From contig CM038727.1 in NCBI GenBank assembly GCA_021613375.1, positions 2,935,004-2,999,003 of the forward strand: a DNA stretch of 64,000 bases. Reading direction: 5' to 3'. Positions 34,966 through 47,844 of this stretch are shown piece after piece (within the stretch, counting starts at the first letter, position 1; every line of letters starts with the position of its first letter). Below the pieces are notes generated by a model. That model was not told the origin of the DNA and did no database searches. It saw nothing but the letters and a program-made list of their open reading frames with translations. This stretch comes from Megaleporinus macrocephalus. Lineage: Eukaryota > Chordata > Actinopteri > Characiformes > Anostomidae. Position numbers and translations under genes: made by a program.

Positions 34966-35650
34966 TATGTTCAAATCAAACAGCTCAAAGCATCTGAATG
35001 TACAGGGAAGTCTTCTGACTCTCCTCATTAGCTCACTCTGCTATTACATGTAGAGGTCTGCACACAGCAGGTTCACTCCTGTATCCTGCACGTCATGCTA
35101 AATAGCATCCACCTCGTGTGGGGGAGCATCCACCTCGTGTGGGGGTGCTGGGGCAGGCTCGGAGAATTATTAGCTGCTTGTAGAAGCCAACAAGCAACAA
35201 ATGAGCTGGAATTGTGCTGCAGAGAAAACGCTGCTAGTAATCCCAATCAGCAGAACACAAGAAGCTAGAACTCATGCATAAAAGGTTTGTTTTGCTTTGT
35301 AACCCATGTGAGCCGTTTTGATCAGCATCTGTTTTGGCTTTATTTTAAATTTTTTAGTAGACATCAAATCAACAGTGATGATGTCGAGCACATGATGCAA
35401 CGTTCATTGTTCACTCGGCTTCACTCAGCTGGAGAATACACAAATATTCACTACTGTTTTCAACGCTGGAAGGTTTATTAATGCAGCTGGGTGCGTGGAG
35501 AGGCAGTGAGTCTGGAGGTTGCTGGAGATGCGTTCTACACCAGCCGAGTGGATTACAGCAAACACAGGTGGGAGCTGATGATGCCCACACGCATAGACCA
35601 AAGTAGGCAGATGCGGTTGGGTGTGGCGCAAGTTTGGCAGGCTGCTGCTT
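34966..35650. other. No gene seen; short 21-bp duplication
   Basis: gcatccacctcgtgtgggg occurs twice in tandem at about 35104-35146. The remainder is single-copy; around 35160-35275 it has the look of conserved non-coding sequence. Confidence 0.3.
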
Positions 35651-37511
35651 AGTGGTTAGTATGGTGGTGTAGTGGTTAGTATGGTGGTGTAGTGGTTAGT
35701 ACGGTGGTGTAGTGGTTAGTACGGTGGTGTAGTGGTTAGTACGGTGGTGTAGTGGTTAATACGGTGGTGTAGTGGTTAGTATGGTGGTGTAGTGGTTAGT
35801 ATGATGGTGTAGTGGTCAGTACGGTGGTGTAGTGGTTAGTACGGTGGTGTAGTGGTCAGTACGGTGGTGTAGTGGTTAGTATGATGGTGTAGTGGTTAGT
35901 ACAGTGGTGTAGTGGTCAGTACGGTGGTGTAGTGGTTAGTATGGTGGTGTAGTGGTTAGTACGGTGGTGTAGTGGTTAATACGATGGTTTAGTGGTTAGT
36001 ATGGTGGTGTAGTTGTTAGTATGGTGGTGTAGTGGTTAGTACGGTGGTGTAGTGGTTAGTATGGTGGTGTAGTGGTTAATACGGTGGTGTAGTGGTTAGT
36101 ATGGTGGTGTAGTGGTTAGTACGGTGGCGTAGTGGTCAGTACGGTGGTGTAGTGGTTAGTACGGTGGTGTAGTGGTTAGTACGGTGGTGTAGTGGTTAGT
36201 ATGGTGGTGTAGTGGTCAGTATGGTGGTGTAGTGGTTAGTATGGTGGTGTAGTGGTTAGTATGGTGGTGTAGTGGTCTGTATGGTGGTGTAGTGGTTAGT
36301 ATGGTGGTGTAGTGGTTAGTACGGTGGTGTAGTGGTTAGTGAGGTGGTGTAGTAGTTAGTATGGTGGTGTAGTGGTCAGTATGGTGGTGTAGTGGTTAGT
36401 ACGGTGGTGTAGTGGTTAGTACGGTGGTGTAGTGGTTAGTATGGTGGTGTAGTGGTTAGTATGGTGATGTAGTGGTCAGTATGGTGGTGTAGTGGTTAGT
36501 ACGGTGGTGTAGTGGTTAGTATGGTGGTGTAGTGGTCAGTATGGTGGTGTAGTGGTCAGTATGGTGGTGTAGTGGTTAGTATGGTGGTGTAGTGGTTAGT
36601 ACGGTGGTGTAGTGGTTAGTACGGTGGTGTAGTGGTTAGTACGGTGGTGTAGTGGTTAGTACGGTGGTGTAGTGGTTAGTATGGTGGTGTAGTGGTTAAT
36701 ACGGTGGTGTAGTGGTTAGTATGGTGGTGTAGTGGTTAGTATGATGGTGTAGTGGTCAGTACGGTGGTGTAGTGGTTAGTACGGTGGTGTAGTGGTTAGT
36801 ACGGTGGTGTAGTGGTCAGTACGGTGGTGTAGTGGTTAGTATGATGGTGTAGTGGTTAGTACAGTGGTGTAGTGGTCAGTACGGTGGTGTAGTGGTTAGT
36901 ATGGTGGTGTAGTGGTTAGTACGGTGGTGTAGTGGTTAATACGATGGTTTAGTGGTTAGTATGGTGGTGTAGTTGTTAGTATGGTGGTGTAGTGGTTAGT
37001 ACGGTGGTGTAGTGGTTAGTATGGTGGTGTAGTGGTTAATACGGTGGTGTAGTGGTTAGTATGGTGGTGTAGTGGTTAGTACGGTGGCGTAGTGGTTAAT
37101 ACGGTGGTGTAGTGGTTAGTATGGTGGTGTAGTGGTTAGTATGATGGTGTAGTGGTTAGTATGGTGGTGTAGTGGTCAGTATGGTGGTGTAGTGGTTAGT
37201 ATGATGGTGTAGTGGTCAGTACGGTGGTGTAGTGGTTAGTATGGTGGTGTAGTGGTTAGTATGGTGGTGTAGTGGTCAGTACGGTGGTGTAGTGGTTAAT
37301 ACGGTGGTGTAGTGGTTAGTATGGTGGTGTAGTGGTTAGTATGATGGTGTAGTGGTCAGTACGGTGGTGTAGTGGTTAGTACGGTGGTGTAGTGGTCAGT
37401 ACGGTGGTGTAGTGGTTAGTACGGTGGTGTAGTGGTTAGTATGGTGGTGTAGTGGTTAGTACGGTGGTGTAGTGGTCAGTATGGTGGTGTAGTGGTCAGT
37501 ATGGTGGTGTA
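35651..37511. repeat. 20-bp minisatellite, 93 units, with higher-order duplication
   Basis: Units of gtggtgtagtggttagtacg with point variants (atgg, cagt, taat, atgatgg). Rare variants recur in the same order: 35821-36135 matches 36781-37095 without a visible difference, a 960-bp offset. The unit is the head of a common fish dispersed repeat, and the array is followed by what looks like the distal part of that repeat at 37512-37590. Confidence 0.97.
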
Positions 37512-37590
37512 AACTGCCCGTAGGTGTGAGTGTGTGTTGGCTATGCAATGGACTGGTGACCTGTCTATGGTGTACCCTACCTGTGCAGAT
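37512..37590 (+). mobile_element. Distal part of a dispersed repeat adjoining the 20-bp array
   Basis: actgcccgtaggtgtgagtg and caatggactggtgacctgtc are signature text of a common teleost repeat whose 5' head reads close to acggtggtgtagtggttag, that is, the array unit. Identification is by recall. Confidence 0.5.
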
Positions 37591-38940
37591 CTCTAATTAT
37601 ATGGTTATTGCAGTGTTATGGACCACAGTTCATCCTTACTGGTTCACAGCTGTCCTGCTACAGGAGATGCTCCACACCTTGCAGAGCTAAGAACTATTTT
37701 TTTTTCTAATCCATCAAATTCAGGATGGCAGTATTCAACAGGATGCTGTTAGCTCTCCTCCGTTTAGACATTCCAGACTTTTTGCTGTCTGGTTAATCCT
37801 CTGTAAAGCATACCTCATGTTCTCCGCTCTGGGGAAACATTAGTCCACGTCACCGCCACATATGCCCTGGTGAGAGTGACACTAATAGACTCTGCCAGGT
37901 GACTCAACTTTGGTCGCACATTCCAAATTCAAGCCATCGTGGCTCAGTACGGACGCGGCGAGCCCTGCAATTTCTGCCTTTTACTGCGCTCGCGAGGGGA
38001 GTTCCATTCATCACGTTCCCAGCGTGCGGAGAGTAGCACACCTTCAGACGTGCCGCGTCAGGACAGCACACAGGCGGCTGCCGTCATAAAACATTTAGCG
38101 CCCGTGTTGCGCTTCTACCTGCTAACCCTCCATCGAGGCTGAGAGCACATCAGGCCCGTTCCTCCGTCCGACATGAATATTTCAGCATGCTAATTTCAGA
38201 CTCCCCATAGGCCGTTTAAATTAGGAGAGCAGGCGAGAAAGAGCGAAAATATGCAGGAGAGAAAAATGCCCCGAAAGCGTTTAGCGCAGGTGGCACGGAA
38301 TAGATGGAGTTGTTCAAAACCCCTCAGGAGCCGAACGAATCTCTTCCCCCACGCCAGTGTGGTTCCTTCACTGATAGCACGTTCCCTATTGCTTTCGGTC
38401 CAGAAGGGCTGAGCATCTGGAGTCTCTCTCGCTACATATGCTCCTTCCATGTTTACTCTCACTCTCTCTCCCATTACCTACCTCTCTCCATCCTCAAGTA
38501 CCCCTCTCTCTCTCTTACCCCCCTCTTACTCGTTCTCTTTCTTTTAAAGCAGGCCTTGAAAAACCCCCAGACATCCTCGTGCTGAAACTCTCCCCGTGTG
38601 CTACCTGCACAGGCAGCGAATGTGATGCATCACTCCAGCTGTGGTAATAAGCTGCAGTTCCTCAATGTAATTCGAGGCTAATCGCACCGACCGCTTATGT
38701 TCTTCTCCGCAGATCCAAATTAAATATCCTCACGGGCTGTTATGACTCGTCAGCTGTTCCGCTATCGGTGTGAAAAGAGATTCAAGCTGGCTGTGCGTGT
38801 ACGTTCACACTCTGTTCCCAGAGACTTTATTTTCATACTTAGCTGTACCTGGAAAATCATGTGCCCTCAAATCATCACATACATGGATCAGCCAAAACAC
38901 CACCATGTGGAAAATTGTGATTGCCCCGTAACAACAGTGC
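37591..38940. other. Single-copy region, possible conserved non-coding elements
   Basis: Mostly unique, of mixed composition, with stretches such as ttcagcatgctaatttcaga (near 38180), ccgtttaaattaggagagc and ctcaatgtaattcgaggcta (near 38659) that carry homeodomain-type TAAT cores. No exon could be supported. Consistent with regulatory DNA of a gene-poor region. Confidence 0.3.
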
Positions 38941-39300
38941 CTGTCAAGAGCAAGGACGGATTAAGGATAGTCTGGGCCCCTGGGCAACCCCACACCCCTC
39001 ATGATCAAGGGCCCTCTAATGGTATGCCCTGCTCTTCTCTAGGGCCCCCTGGTAGAGGCTCTCCTAACCAAGGCCCTCTAAAATTATGCCCCCCTCTTTC
39101 CTAGGATCCCTTATAGCCAGAAGTCAGAGCAGTGCCACAACACCTCGTCCATTTTCATAAGGTGCCAGGGCCTCCAAAAGCATGGCTAGGGCCCCCTAAA
39201 CCATGCTAGGGCCCCCAAGAGGTCCCTAAAGTCCCTAAAAGTCAGAGGATCCTTAAAATGGCCCTCGGAAATAAAAAAAAAAATGTATTATAAATGTTGA
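38941..39300. repeat. Repeat-like tract rich in agggcccc words
   Basis: Multiple copies of agggccccc, ggccctctaa and related words at irregular spacing (for example ctagggccccctggtagag and gctagggccccctaaac). Not coding. Confidence 0.4.
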
Positions 39301-40110
39301 CATCGTAAATGTTTTGGGCCGCCCCACTGGCCCGGTCAGTATTCCAGCCATGGTCAAGAGTACATTGGATGGGTCGGTTCTTGTACTTGACATGTTGGAT
39401 GTGGGAGGGATGGGCAGCCGTGACGACCTGATGTACTTGGCCAAGGGCCGATTTGTTGCAAGGCTTGTACGGTGGAGTACCAAAAGTGGACCAAGGAGGG
39501 ACAAAGTAGAATCCGGTGACAGGATATCAGGCACCCCTACATCACTGAAATGTTTACTGATCTTAATGGGAGGACTGTGTCCCAACATACCGTACTGTGT
39601 ATGACTTCTACAGCTCCTACAGCAGGTACGGGAGATCGGAACTGGACCATGGAGCGATGGAGAGAAGTCTCCTGGTCCGATGAATCTTGATTTCCTTTAC
39701 ATTACATGGGTGGCTGCCTACATGTGCAAGGTTTACTTGGAGATTTGATGGTGATAGGATGCACAGTGGGCAGAAGAGAAGCTGATGTGAACGTCAGTTT
39801 CACCCTTCATGTTGACGGTGTGGTATTCCCAGATGGCGGTGGCCTCTTTCAGCAGGATAATGACCTGCCACACGGCATACAATGTTCTGGAACGGTATCA
39901 GCAATATGATTGTTGCCCTGGCTTCCAAATTCCTCAGATGTCAATCTGATCTAGCATTTGTGGGATGTCCTAGAACAACAAATGCAATTTGTGGCAGTTC
40001 CACTTTGAAACTTGCAGGACTAATAGGATCTGCTGCTCATGTCTTGATGACATAGACCACAGGGCACCATTAGAGTGCATGTCTTGGCAAGTTGGAGTTG
40101 TTTTGATGTA
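39301..40110 (+). pseudogene. Degenerate Tc1-like transposase relic
   Basis: In shifting plus frames, a DNA-binding-like region (YLAKGRFVARLVRWSTKSG) is followed by SHGVS-like wording, then FQQDNDLPHG at about 39850-39880 and a decayed NSxDxNxIxHLWDVLEQQ segment near 39930-39980. Several stops and frameshifts separate them. The motif order matches Tc1/IS630-type DDE transposases, of a subfamily different from the relic at 34606. Confidence 0.5.
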
Positions 40111-40170
40111 CATGGAGAAACAACAGCATAGGGCCATAATATTACTATTATTTTTAGAATTTTAGTATTT

Positions 40171-42331
40171 ACCATATACTACATACTGCACCAGTATATA
40201 CTGTTTACTACAAACTGCACCAGGATTTACCCTATATAAGAAACTGCACCAATATACACTGTATACTACATACTGCACCAGTATATACCATATAATACAT
40301 ACTTTACCAGTATATACCATATACTACATACTGAACGGGCATGTACTATATACAACAAACTGCACCAGTATACACTGTATACTACATACTGTACCAATAT
40401 ATACTTTATACAACAAACTGCACCAGTATATACTGTATACTACATACCGCACCAATATATACTATATACAACAAACTGCACCAGTATATATATCGTATAT
40501 TACTTACTGCACCAGTATATATTATATACAACAAACTGTACCAGTATATACTGTACACTACATACTGTACCAATATATACTATATACAACAAACTGCACC
40601 AGTATATACTGTACACTACATACTGTACCAATATATACTATATACAACAAACTGCACCAGTATATATCGTATATTACTTACTGCACCAATATATATATTA
40701 TATACAACAAACTGTACCAGTATATACTGTATACTACATACTGCACCAATATATATTATATACAACAAACTGTACCAGTATATATCGTATATTACTTACT
40801 GCACCAGTATATATTATATACAACAAACTGTACCAGTATATACTGTACACTACATACTGCACCAATATATACTATATACAACAAACTGTACCAGTATATA
40901 CTGTACACTACATACTGCACCAATATATACTATATACAACAAACTGCACCAGTATATACTGTATACTACATACCGCACCAATATATACTATATACAACAA
41001 ACTGCACCAGTATATATATCGAATATTACTTACTGCACCAGTATATATTATATACAACAAACTGTACCAGTATATATTGTATATTACTTACTGCACCAGT
41101 ATATATTATATACAACAAACTGTACCAGTATATACTGTACACTACATACTGCACCAATATATACTATATACAACAAACTGCACCAGTATATATATCGAAT
41201 ATTACTTACTGCACCAGTATATATTATATACAACAAACTGTACCAGTATATATCGTATATTACTTACTGCACCAGTATATATTATATACAACAAACTGTA
41301 CCAGTATATACTGTACACTACATACTGTACCAATATATACTATATACAACAAACTGCACCAGTATATATATCGAATATTACTTACTGCACCAGTATATAT
41401 TATATACAACAAACTGTACCAGTATATATCGTATATTACTTACTGCACCAGTATATATTATATACAACAAACTGTACCAGTATATACTGTACACTACATA
41501 CTGCACCAATATATATTATATACAACAAACTGTACCAGTATATACTGTACACTACATACTGTACCAATATATACTATATACAACAAACTGCACCAGTATA
41601 TATATCGTATATTACTTACTGCACCAGTAAATATTATATACAACAAACTGTACCAGTATATACTGTACACTACATACTGTACCAATATATACTATATACA
41701 ACAAACTGCACCAGTATATATATCGAATATTACTTACTGCACCAGTATATATTATATACAACAAACTGTACCAGTATATACTGTACACTACAAACTGTAC
41801 CAATATATACTATATACAACAAACTGCACCAGTATATATATCGAATATTACTTACTGCACCAGTATATATTATATACAACAAACTGTACCAGTATATATC
41901 GTATATTACTTACTGCACCAGTATATATTATATACAACAAACTGTACCAGTATATACTGTACACTACATACTGCACCAATATATATTATATACAACAAAC
42001 TGTACCAGTATATACTGTACACTACATACTGTACCAATATATACTATATACAACAAACTGCACCAGTATATATATCGTATATTACTTACTGCACCAGTAA
42101 ATATTATATACAACAAACTGTACCAGTATATACTGTACACTACATACTGTACCAATATATATTATATACAACAAACTGTACCAGTATATACTGTATACTA
42201 CATACCGCACCAATATATACTATATACAACAAACTGTACCAGTATATACTGTATACTACAAACTGCAGCAATATATACTGTATACTACATACTGCACCAG
42301 GATATACTATATACAACAAACTCTACCTGTA
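40171..42331. repeat. 29-bp satellite, ~72 units in 58-bp dimers
   Basis: Alternating units of two kinds, one with tactatatacaacaaactg and one with tactgtacactacatactg, each joined by caccaatata or caccagtata; some units are 31 bp (tatatatcgtatattactta). Long plus frames, rich in Tyr, Ile, Thr and Gln, arise because the unit lacks stops. They are not proteins. Confidence 0.95.
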
Positions 42332-43317
42332 TGACGCTCTTCATCTTTATACATAGCACATTTGAATATTGAATATTAAACATGAACATGACAATAACAT
42401 GTGAAAGTTTTTCTTTATTTTCTTTGGCTCTAGATGTCTACGTTCTCTTTTGAGATATGATCAACCGCTATTTTCCCCTCACTCAAGCACCTAAGACAAC
42501 ATCATGGTACAGTAATAACCCAGAAGCTGTTCCGGGGCCCCCTGATGCCTGCAGGGCCCTTAGCATCTGCTCGTGTTTTTTATTGGGTGGAACAGTCATC
42601 GCCATTCATTACAGTTATCAGAATCTTTATACAGAAGACCTTTGATGTACCTGGACCTTTAGAAGCTGTAGTTAAAAATATCTGTTCTATAGAATCACCT
42701 GTACATTCAGCAGATCAGGACCAGCACCAAGTTTCATTTCATACACAAACACACACACACACACACAGTCACAAACCCACTTACTCTGAGACTTCCCAGC
42801 CGAGAAAGGGGTGGATTTAATTTGACACTGTCAGGATCTGTCTCTCTCCATAGCAGCACTTCAAAGAGCCTGCGGAGAGTGTGTGTTCCTCTCTGCTGAT
42901 GATTCCTTTCCTTCGGGACGACTCCCTTGCTTTTCTTTCTCTGCACTCTCCCTCTCAGCACCGGGGAGGGACCACTCATCCTGGGCTGTGCTCCTCTGGG
43001 ACGGGGAGGAAAAGAGCAGCGCCGCTGCTTGGATACACATGACTGGCCAAGCAGGAAGCCGGGTCTGAGGCCACGAGCGTTCGCATAACCTCCATGACAG
43101 GCTAGCTTATCTGCGGAGAGCAGGTGTGTATCAGAGTGTTCAGTCTAAACAATGAGCCACACTCTCCATTCAGCGCGGCGGGGACGAGCCACATCATCAA
43201 AGATGGACTTGTCACAATAGGGGGGTTACGTTTCTTCGGCTTGGAATGATAATTAATCGACAGAACTCTGAGCCCCAGCAAGCCACGCCTCATGCTGAAA
43301 TACTTCAGTATACTTTT
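42332..43317. other. No gene seen; contains a short CA tract
   Basis: CA tract at about 42748-42768. From 42840 to 43100 the sequence is GC-richer single-copy, with no recognisable frame. Confidence 0.3.
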
Positions 43318-43718
43318 TAGTAGGGGGTGTGCCATATTGTATCGTACACTATAGTATCGGCAATATTTTTGAATATGGTGAACGATATTATACCTTGAAA
43401 TATCGTGCCATCCCTAATTATCACATCAGGTACTACTTTTACTGTTTTTAGCAAAAGAAAAATTCAAACTTTTCTTATTTCCCATCATATATCTACTAGA
43501 GACAGATTTGATCTCCAGTATCATTCACTTTACTTCAGTCCTGGATATATGGAGATATTTGGAGTGCATTGTTTAGTATCGTGACATTCTGGATCATTGA
43601 TTTCTGTTACAATCTGATGAAAATTCTTTTTTTTTTTAATATCTCAGTTAGGGTTCTGCCATATCATATCGTATGCCATAATAAAATAAAATTTTTATTT
43701 TGTTGCAGTAGTGTATTG

Positions 43719-43761
<43 letters not shown>

Positions 43762-43835
43762 AATTCAGTGTTTTGTCATATCGCTAAGAGTATCGTTATC
43801 GCTAAAATACCATGAAATATCGTGATATTAGATAG
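43318..43835. mobile_element. MITE-like dispersed repeat with atatcgtgata motifs
   Basis: Recurrent words such as gccatattgtatcgtac, gccatatcatatcgtatgcc and gaaatatcgtgatatt. These are typical of a fish non-autonomous DNA transposon whose text contains atatcgtgatat-like palindromes. A TA tract (about 43725-43758) lies inside it. Confidence 0.45.
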
Positions 43836-44030
43836 ATATATAGATAGATAGATAGATAGATAGATACTTTATTGACCCCGAAGGAAATTTAGCAGCCAGC
43901 AGCAGTTACAAACACAGTACAAAAAAACAATAAGGTATATAAAAATTAAATTAAATAGTGGTTAAATAGTGTCCAGGAGTGCAAATGTACAGGATGTCTG
44001 GCAAGGTGTCAATAGTGTCTATGAGTGCTA
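43836..44030 (-). mobile_element. LINE 3' tail with GATA/TATC microsatellite
   Basis: A GATA run (about 43840-43865) is followed by ctttattgaccccgaagga, then untranslated-like text to gtgcaaatgtacagg. This is the common arrangement of a fish LINE 3' end in minus orientation with its tetranucleotide tail. Confidence 0.55.
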
Positions 44031-44394
44031 ATTATTGTAGGGCTATATGGCTCACCCCTACTTTCTATACTAAATATACGTTACACCCTTTTCTATCAGT
44101 GCTGTGCTACCAGTGCTATCCACCCAGTTCATTGTTACTGTGCTGTATCACTAATTAGTCCTATATAAAGCCTGGCGTACAATGTTACTTAGCAACTGGT
44201 GTTCAGTGAAATGATACAGGTGTATTGAAAAGTGCTTTTATGAGCCAATCAGAACAAACTTGGATGATTTAGGTTAATTTTTTAATGCACCTTTCAAGAC
44301 CTTTCTAAGGATGCGCTCAGGGAGTAGCTATGAATAAAACATGTTTACAAGGCAGCAGTAAAAGAACCGAGTCATACGGGATAAAGGATCTAGT
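44031..44394. other. No gene seen
   Basis: Short AT-rich single-copy stretch between a LINE tail and a SINE. Confidence 0.3.
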
Positions 44395-44560
44395 GTGCTG
44401 GGCGTTAGGGAACCAGCCTTGAACAAGACATGACTGATGTGCCCTTAAACTAGACCCCTAACCCCTAACTGCTCTCCGGGAACTGTGGATAGGGTTGCCA
44501 CCCACTCTGGGCAAGTGTGCTTACAGCCCCCCTAGCGTGTGGGTTGACTCGTGTGTGTGT
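44395..44560 (+). mobile_element. tRNA-derived SINE, copy whose body continues into a GT-rich array
   Basis: Has aagacatgactgatgtgcc, ccctaactgctctccggga, gatagggttgccacccactc and tgggcaagtgtgcttacagc in the order seen in the fuller SINE at 49972-50240. Where that SINE has a single cccctagtgtgtatgttcac block, this copy runs into many repeats of it. Confidence 0.75.
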
Positions 44561-44599
44561 GTGTGTGTGTGTCACTGCCCCCTAGTGTGTGTTCACTAA

Positions 44600-44631
<32 letters not shown>

Positions 44632-45081
44632 GGTGTTTCACTGCCCCTTGGTGTTTGTTCACTAATGTGTGTGTGTGTGTGTGTGTGTTTCACTGCCCCT
44701 TGGTGTGTGTTCATTAATGTGTGTGTGTGTGTGTGTGTGTGTGTTTCACTGCCTCTTAGTGTGTGTGTTCACTAATGTGTGTGTGTGTGTGTGTTTCACT
44801 GCCTCTTAGTGTGTGTGTTTCACTAGTGTGTGTGTGTTTGTGTGTGTGGGTGTTTCACTGCCACTTGTGTGTGTTTTCACTAGTGTGTGTGTATTTCACT
44901 GCCCCTAGTGTGTTTTCACTAGTGCATGTGTGTGTATTTCACTGCCCCTAGTGTGTTTTCACTAGTGCTTGTGTGTGTGTTTATGTGTGGATGTTTCACT
45001 GCCCCCTAGTTTGTGTGTACACTAGTGTGTGTGTGTGTGTGTATGTGGGTGTTTGACTGCCATCTAGTATGTTTGTTTTCA

Positions 45082-45128
<47 letters not shown>

Positions 45129-45328
45129 GTGTGTGTGAATGTGAGTGTTTCACCGCCCCCTAGTTTGTGTGTGTGTGTGTGTGTGTGTATGTGGGTGTTT
45201 CACTACCCTCTAGCGCGTTTACTAGTGTGTGTGTATATGTGGGTGTTTCAATGCCCCCTAGTGTGTGTGTGTGTTCACTAATCTGTTTGTCTGTATGTGG
45301 GTGTTTCACTGCCCCTAGTGTGTTTTCA
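44538..45328. repeat. SINE-derived GT-rich minisatellite, left part
   Basis: Irregular 40-70-bp units of form (GT)n gggtgtttcactgcccccta gtgtgttcactag. The unit equals the segment of the SINE between its gtgtgctcac and cactgcacgg blocks. Cys/Val-rich frames on the plus strand are artefacts. The last ~416 bp (44913-45328) is duplicated beyond the LINE at 48908-49320. Confidence 0.85.
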
Positions 45329-45738
45329 AGTTTCAAGTTTATTTGTCATTTGCACATCATGTCAGGACATAACATGCTTAGAAATGCTTGGGGTGAGAAC
45401 TCTACAGCAGGGCAGCATTATATATATATAAAACAGTACAAACATACAATAAATAGACAATATTAAAGTAAAAATAAGCTAAAAATATACATATAGTTAT
45501 AACTGAAATATATAAAGGACTATACAATACACAAGATATATACATAGGATATACAGGAGGACATCTGTGAAAAATGTTGCATAGGCAGGTTCTGAGTAGA
45601 TATATCTATATCTATTTATATCTATTTAAAGTGACTTAGTGATATGATGATATTGTCCATAGCAGCGATATCAGAATAAATAATATAAAGTGTATAATAT
45701 AGCAGTGACTGAGTGAACGGTATTGGGGTCTTTCAGCC

Positions 45739-46935
45739 TCACAGTTTGTTCAGGAGCCTGACAGCCTGAGGGTAGAAGCTGTTCAGTAGGCGGGTTGTTT
45801 TGGCCTGGATGCTGCGGAATCTCCTGCCTGATGGCAGTATGGTGAACAGGCCGTGTGCTGGGTGACCGCTGTCTGACCTGATCTTCTGGATTTTCCTCAG
45901 GCAGCGGGACTGGTAGATGTCCTGTAAGGCTGGTAGTCTGTTCCTCAGGCAGCGGGACTGGTAGATGTCCTGTAAGGCTGGTAGTTTGTTGCCTATGATG
46001 TGTTCTGCTGTCCTCACCACTCCTTTTAGGGCCTTGCGGTCGCAGGCAGTGCAGCTGCCGTACCAGACAGTGATGCAGCCCGTTAGGATGCTCTCTATAG
46101 TGCATCTATAGAAGCTGGTAAGGAAATCAGGAGGCAGTCCAAACTTCCTGAGCCTGCGCAGGAAGAAGAGGCGCTGACGGGCACATCTCACAATTGTGTT
46201 AGTGTGGAGGGACCAGGTGAGGTCATCAGAGAGGTGAACGCCGAGGAACTTAACACTGCTGACTCTCTCCACTTCAGCCCCGTTGATGTAAAGGGGAGAG
46301 TGACCACCCTTCTGCTGCTTCCTGTAGTCCACAATCATCTCCTTCGTTTTGCTGATGTTTAGACGGGGATTGTTGTCGTGGCTCCACTCTGACAGAGCGC
46401 TGACCTCGTCTCTATAGGCTGTTTCATCTCCATCTGTGATGAGGCCTAGGATGGTAGTGTCATCAGCGAATTTGAAGATGAGGTTGGAGGAGTGTTTGGC
46501 TACACAATTATTAGTGTACAGGGATTACAGGAGGGGGCTGAGTACACATCCCTGGGGGGCCCCCGTGCTCAGAGTCAGAGTGGAAGAGATGCTGTCACCC
46601 ACCCTCACCACCTGCGGTCTGCTTGTCAGGAAGTCCAGTATCCAGTTGCAGAGATGAGAGTTCAAACCGAAGTCTTTGAGCTTCGGGATGAGTTTGGCTG
46701 GGATGATTGTGTTGAATGCTGAGCTGTAATCTATGAACAGCATTCTCACATACGTGTTCTTTCTGTCCAAGTGTGAGAGAGCAGTGTGTACAGTTAGTGC
46801 AATGGCGTCGTCTGTGGATCTGTTGGAGCGGTATGCAAACTGGTGAGTGTCCATATTGGCAGGAAGCATAGAACAGATGTGAGCTTTGACCAGCCGCTCA
46901 AAGCACTTCATAGCTGTTGATGTCAGTGCAACAGG
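45739..46935 (-). pseudogene. LINE ORF2, reverse transcriptase core and C-terminus
   Basis: Shows [59 protein letters not shown], then a TAA stop at 46525-46527 where a Tyr codon is expected, followed in the same frame by FKFADDTTILG (the catalytic FADD) and KFLGVHLSDDLTW. Near the C-terminus a 48-bp tandem duplication (45895-45990) repeats 16 residues containing LPALQDIYQSRCLR in frame. Confidence 0.85.
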
Positions 46936-46946
46936 GCGGTAGTCGT

Positions 46947-47840
46947 TCAGGTGACAGAAGGTTTCTTGGGAACTGGAACAATGATGGTTTCTTTAAAGCA
47001 CGTAGGAACCACTGACAGTCTTAGGGAGAGGTTAAAGATGTCGGTGAAAACCTCAGCCAGCTGGTTGGCACATGCTTTAAGTACACGACTGTGTACACCA
47101 TCAGGACCTGGTGCCTTGCGTGGGTTAACTGCCCTGAAGGATTTCACCACCTCAGACAGGGAGATGGTCAGTGTGCAGCTCTCCTGTTGTACAGGGGAGG
47201 TGTAGTTTGCCTCAAAGCGAGCATAATGTGCATTGAGCTCATTTGCAAGTGAGGAGGGTGACCCCCTATCACAACTCATACCTCCTTTATAATCACTGAT
47301 GGTGCGCAGTCCACTCCACATACGTCTGAGATCAGAGCAGAGGAAGTTGGATTCAACTCTGTCCCTGTAGTTCTGTTTGGCTAGCCTGATGGTCCTCTGA
47401 AGGTCATATCTGGCCTTCTTGTAGCTAGCCAGATCACCAGAGTTGTAGGCAGAGGTTCGAGCTCTTAGTTTGGCACGAACCTCAGCGTTGATCCAGGGTT
47501 TCTGATTGGGAAATGTTCTGACATTGATTTTTGGCACAATGTCGTCAGTGCATTTACTGATGTAACTTGTGATGGAGTCAGTGTATTCGTTGATGCCACT
47601 GCCAGCTGCATCATGAAACATCTTCCAGTCTGTGGATTCAAAGCAGTCTTGTAGTGTGAAGATGGCCTCCTCACTCCATTGATAGACTGATCTGAGAACT
47701 GGTTTTTCCTGTTTAAGTCGTTGTTTGTAAGCAGGCAGGAGAAGAATGGAGGTGTGATCCGCTTTGCCAAAGGCAGGGCGGGGGAGGGGTTTGTAACAGT
47801 CCTTAAGTGCTGTATAGCAGTGGTCAAGAGTCCTTGGGTT
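46947..47840 (-). pseudogene. LINE ORF2, linker and start of reverse transcriptase
   Basis: Continues the polyprotein after the 47840 frameshift: linker with AYKQRLKQEKPVLRSVYQW, an Ala/Arg-rich helix (RAKLRARTSAYNSGDLASYK), then the reverse transcriptase entry RKAPGPDGVHSRVLKACA and [12 protein letters not shown] second frameshift near 46935-46945 separates it from the following DYRPVALT. Confidence 0.85.
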
Positions 47841-47844
47841 GGAA

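Noticed and set aside
35651..37511. CRISPR-like regular repeat array
   Set aside because: Units are contiguous tandem repeats without unique spacers, and the genome is a vertebrate. The same applies to the 28-, 34-, 26- and 29-bp arrays.
40341..42372. Open frames of ~430 codons on the plus strand
   Set aside because: Same artefact from the 29/58-bp satellite.
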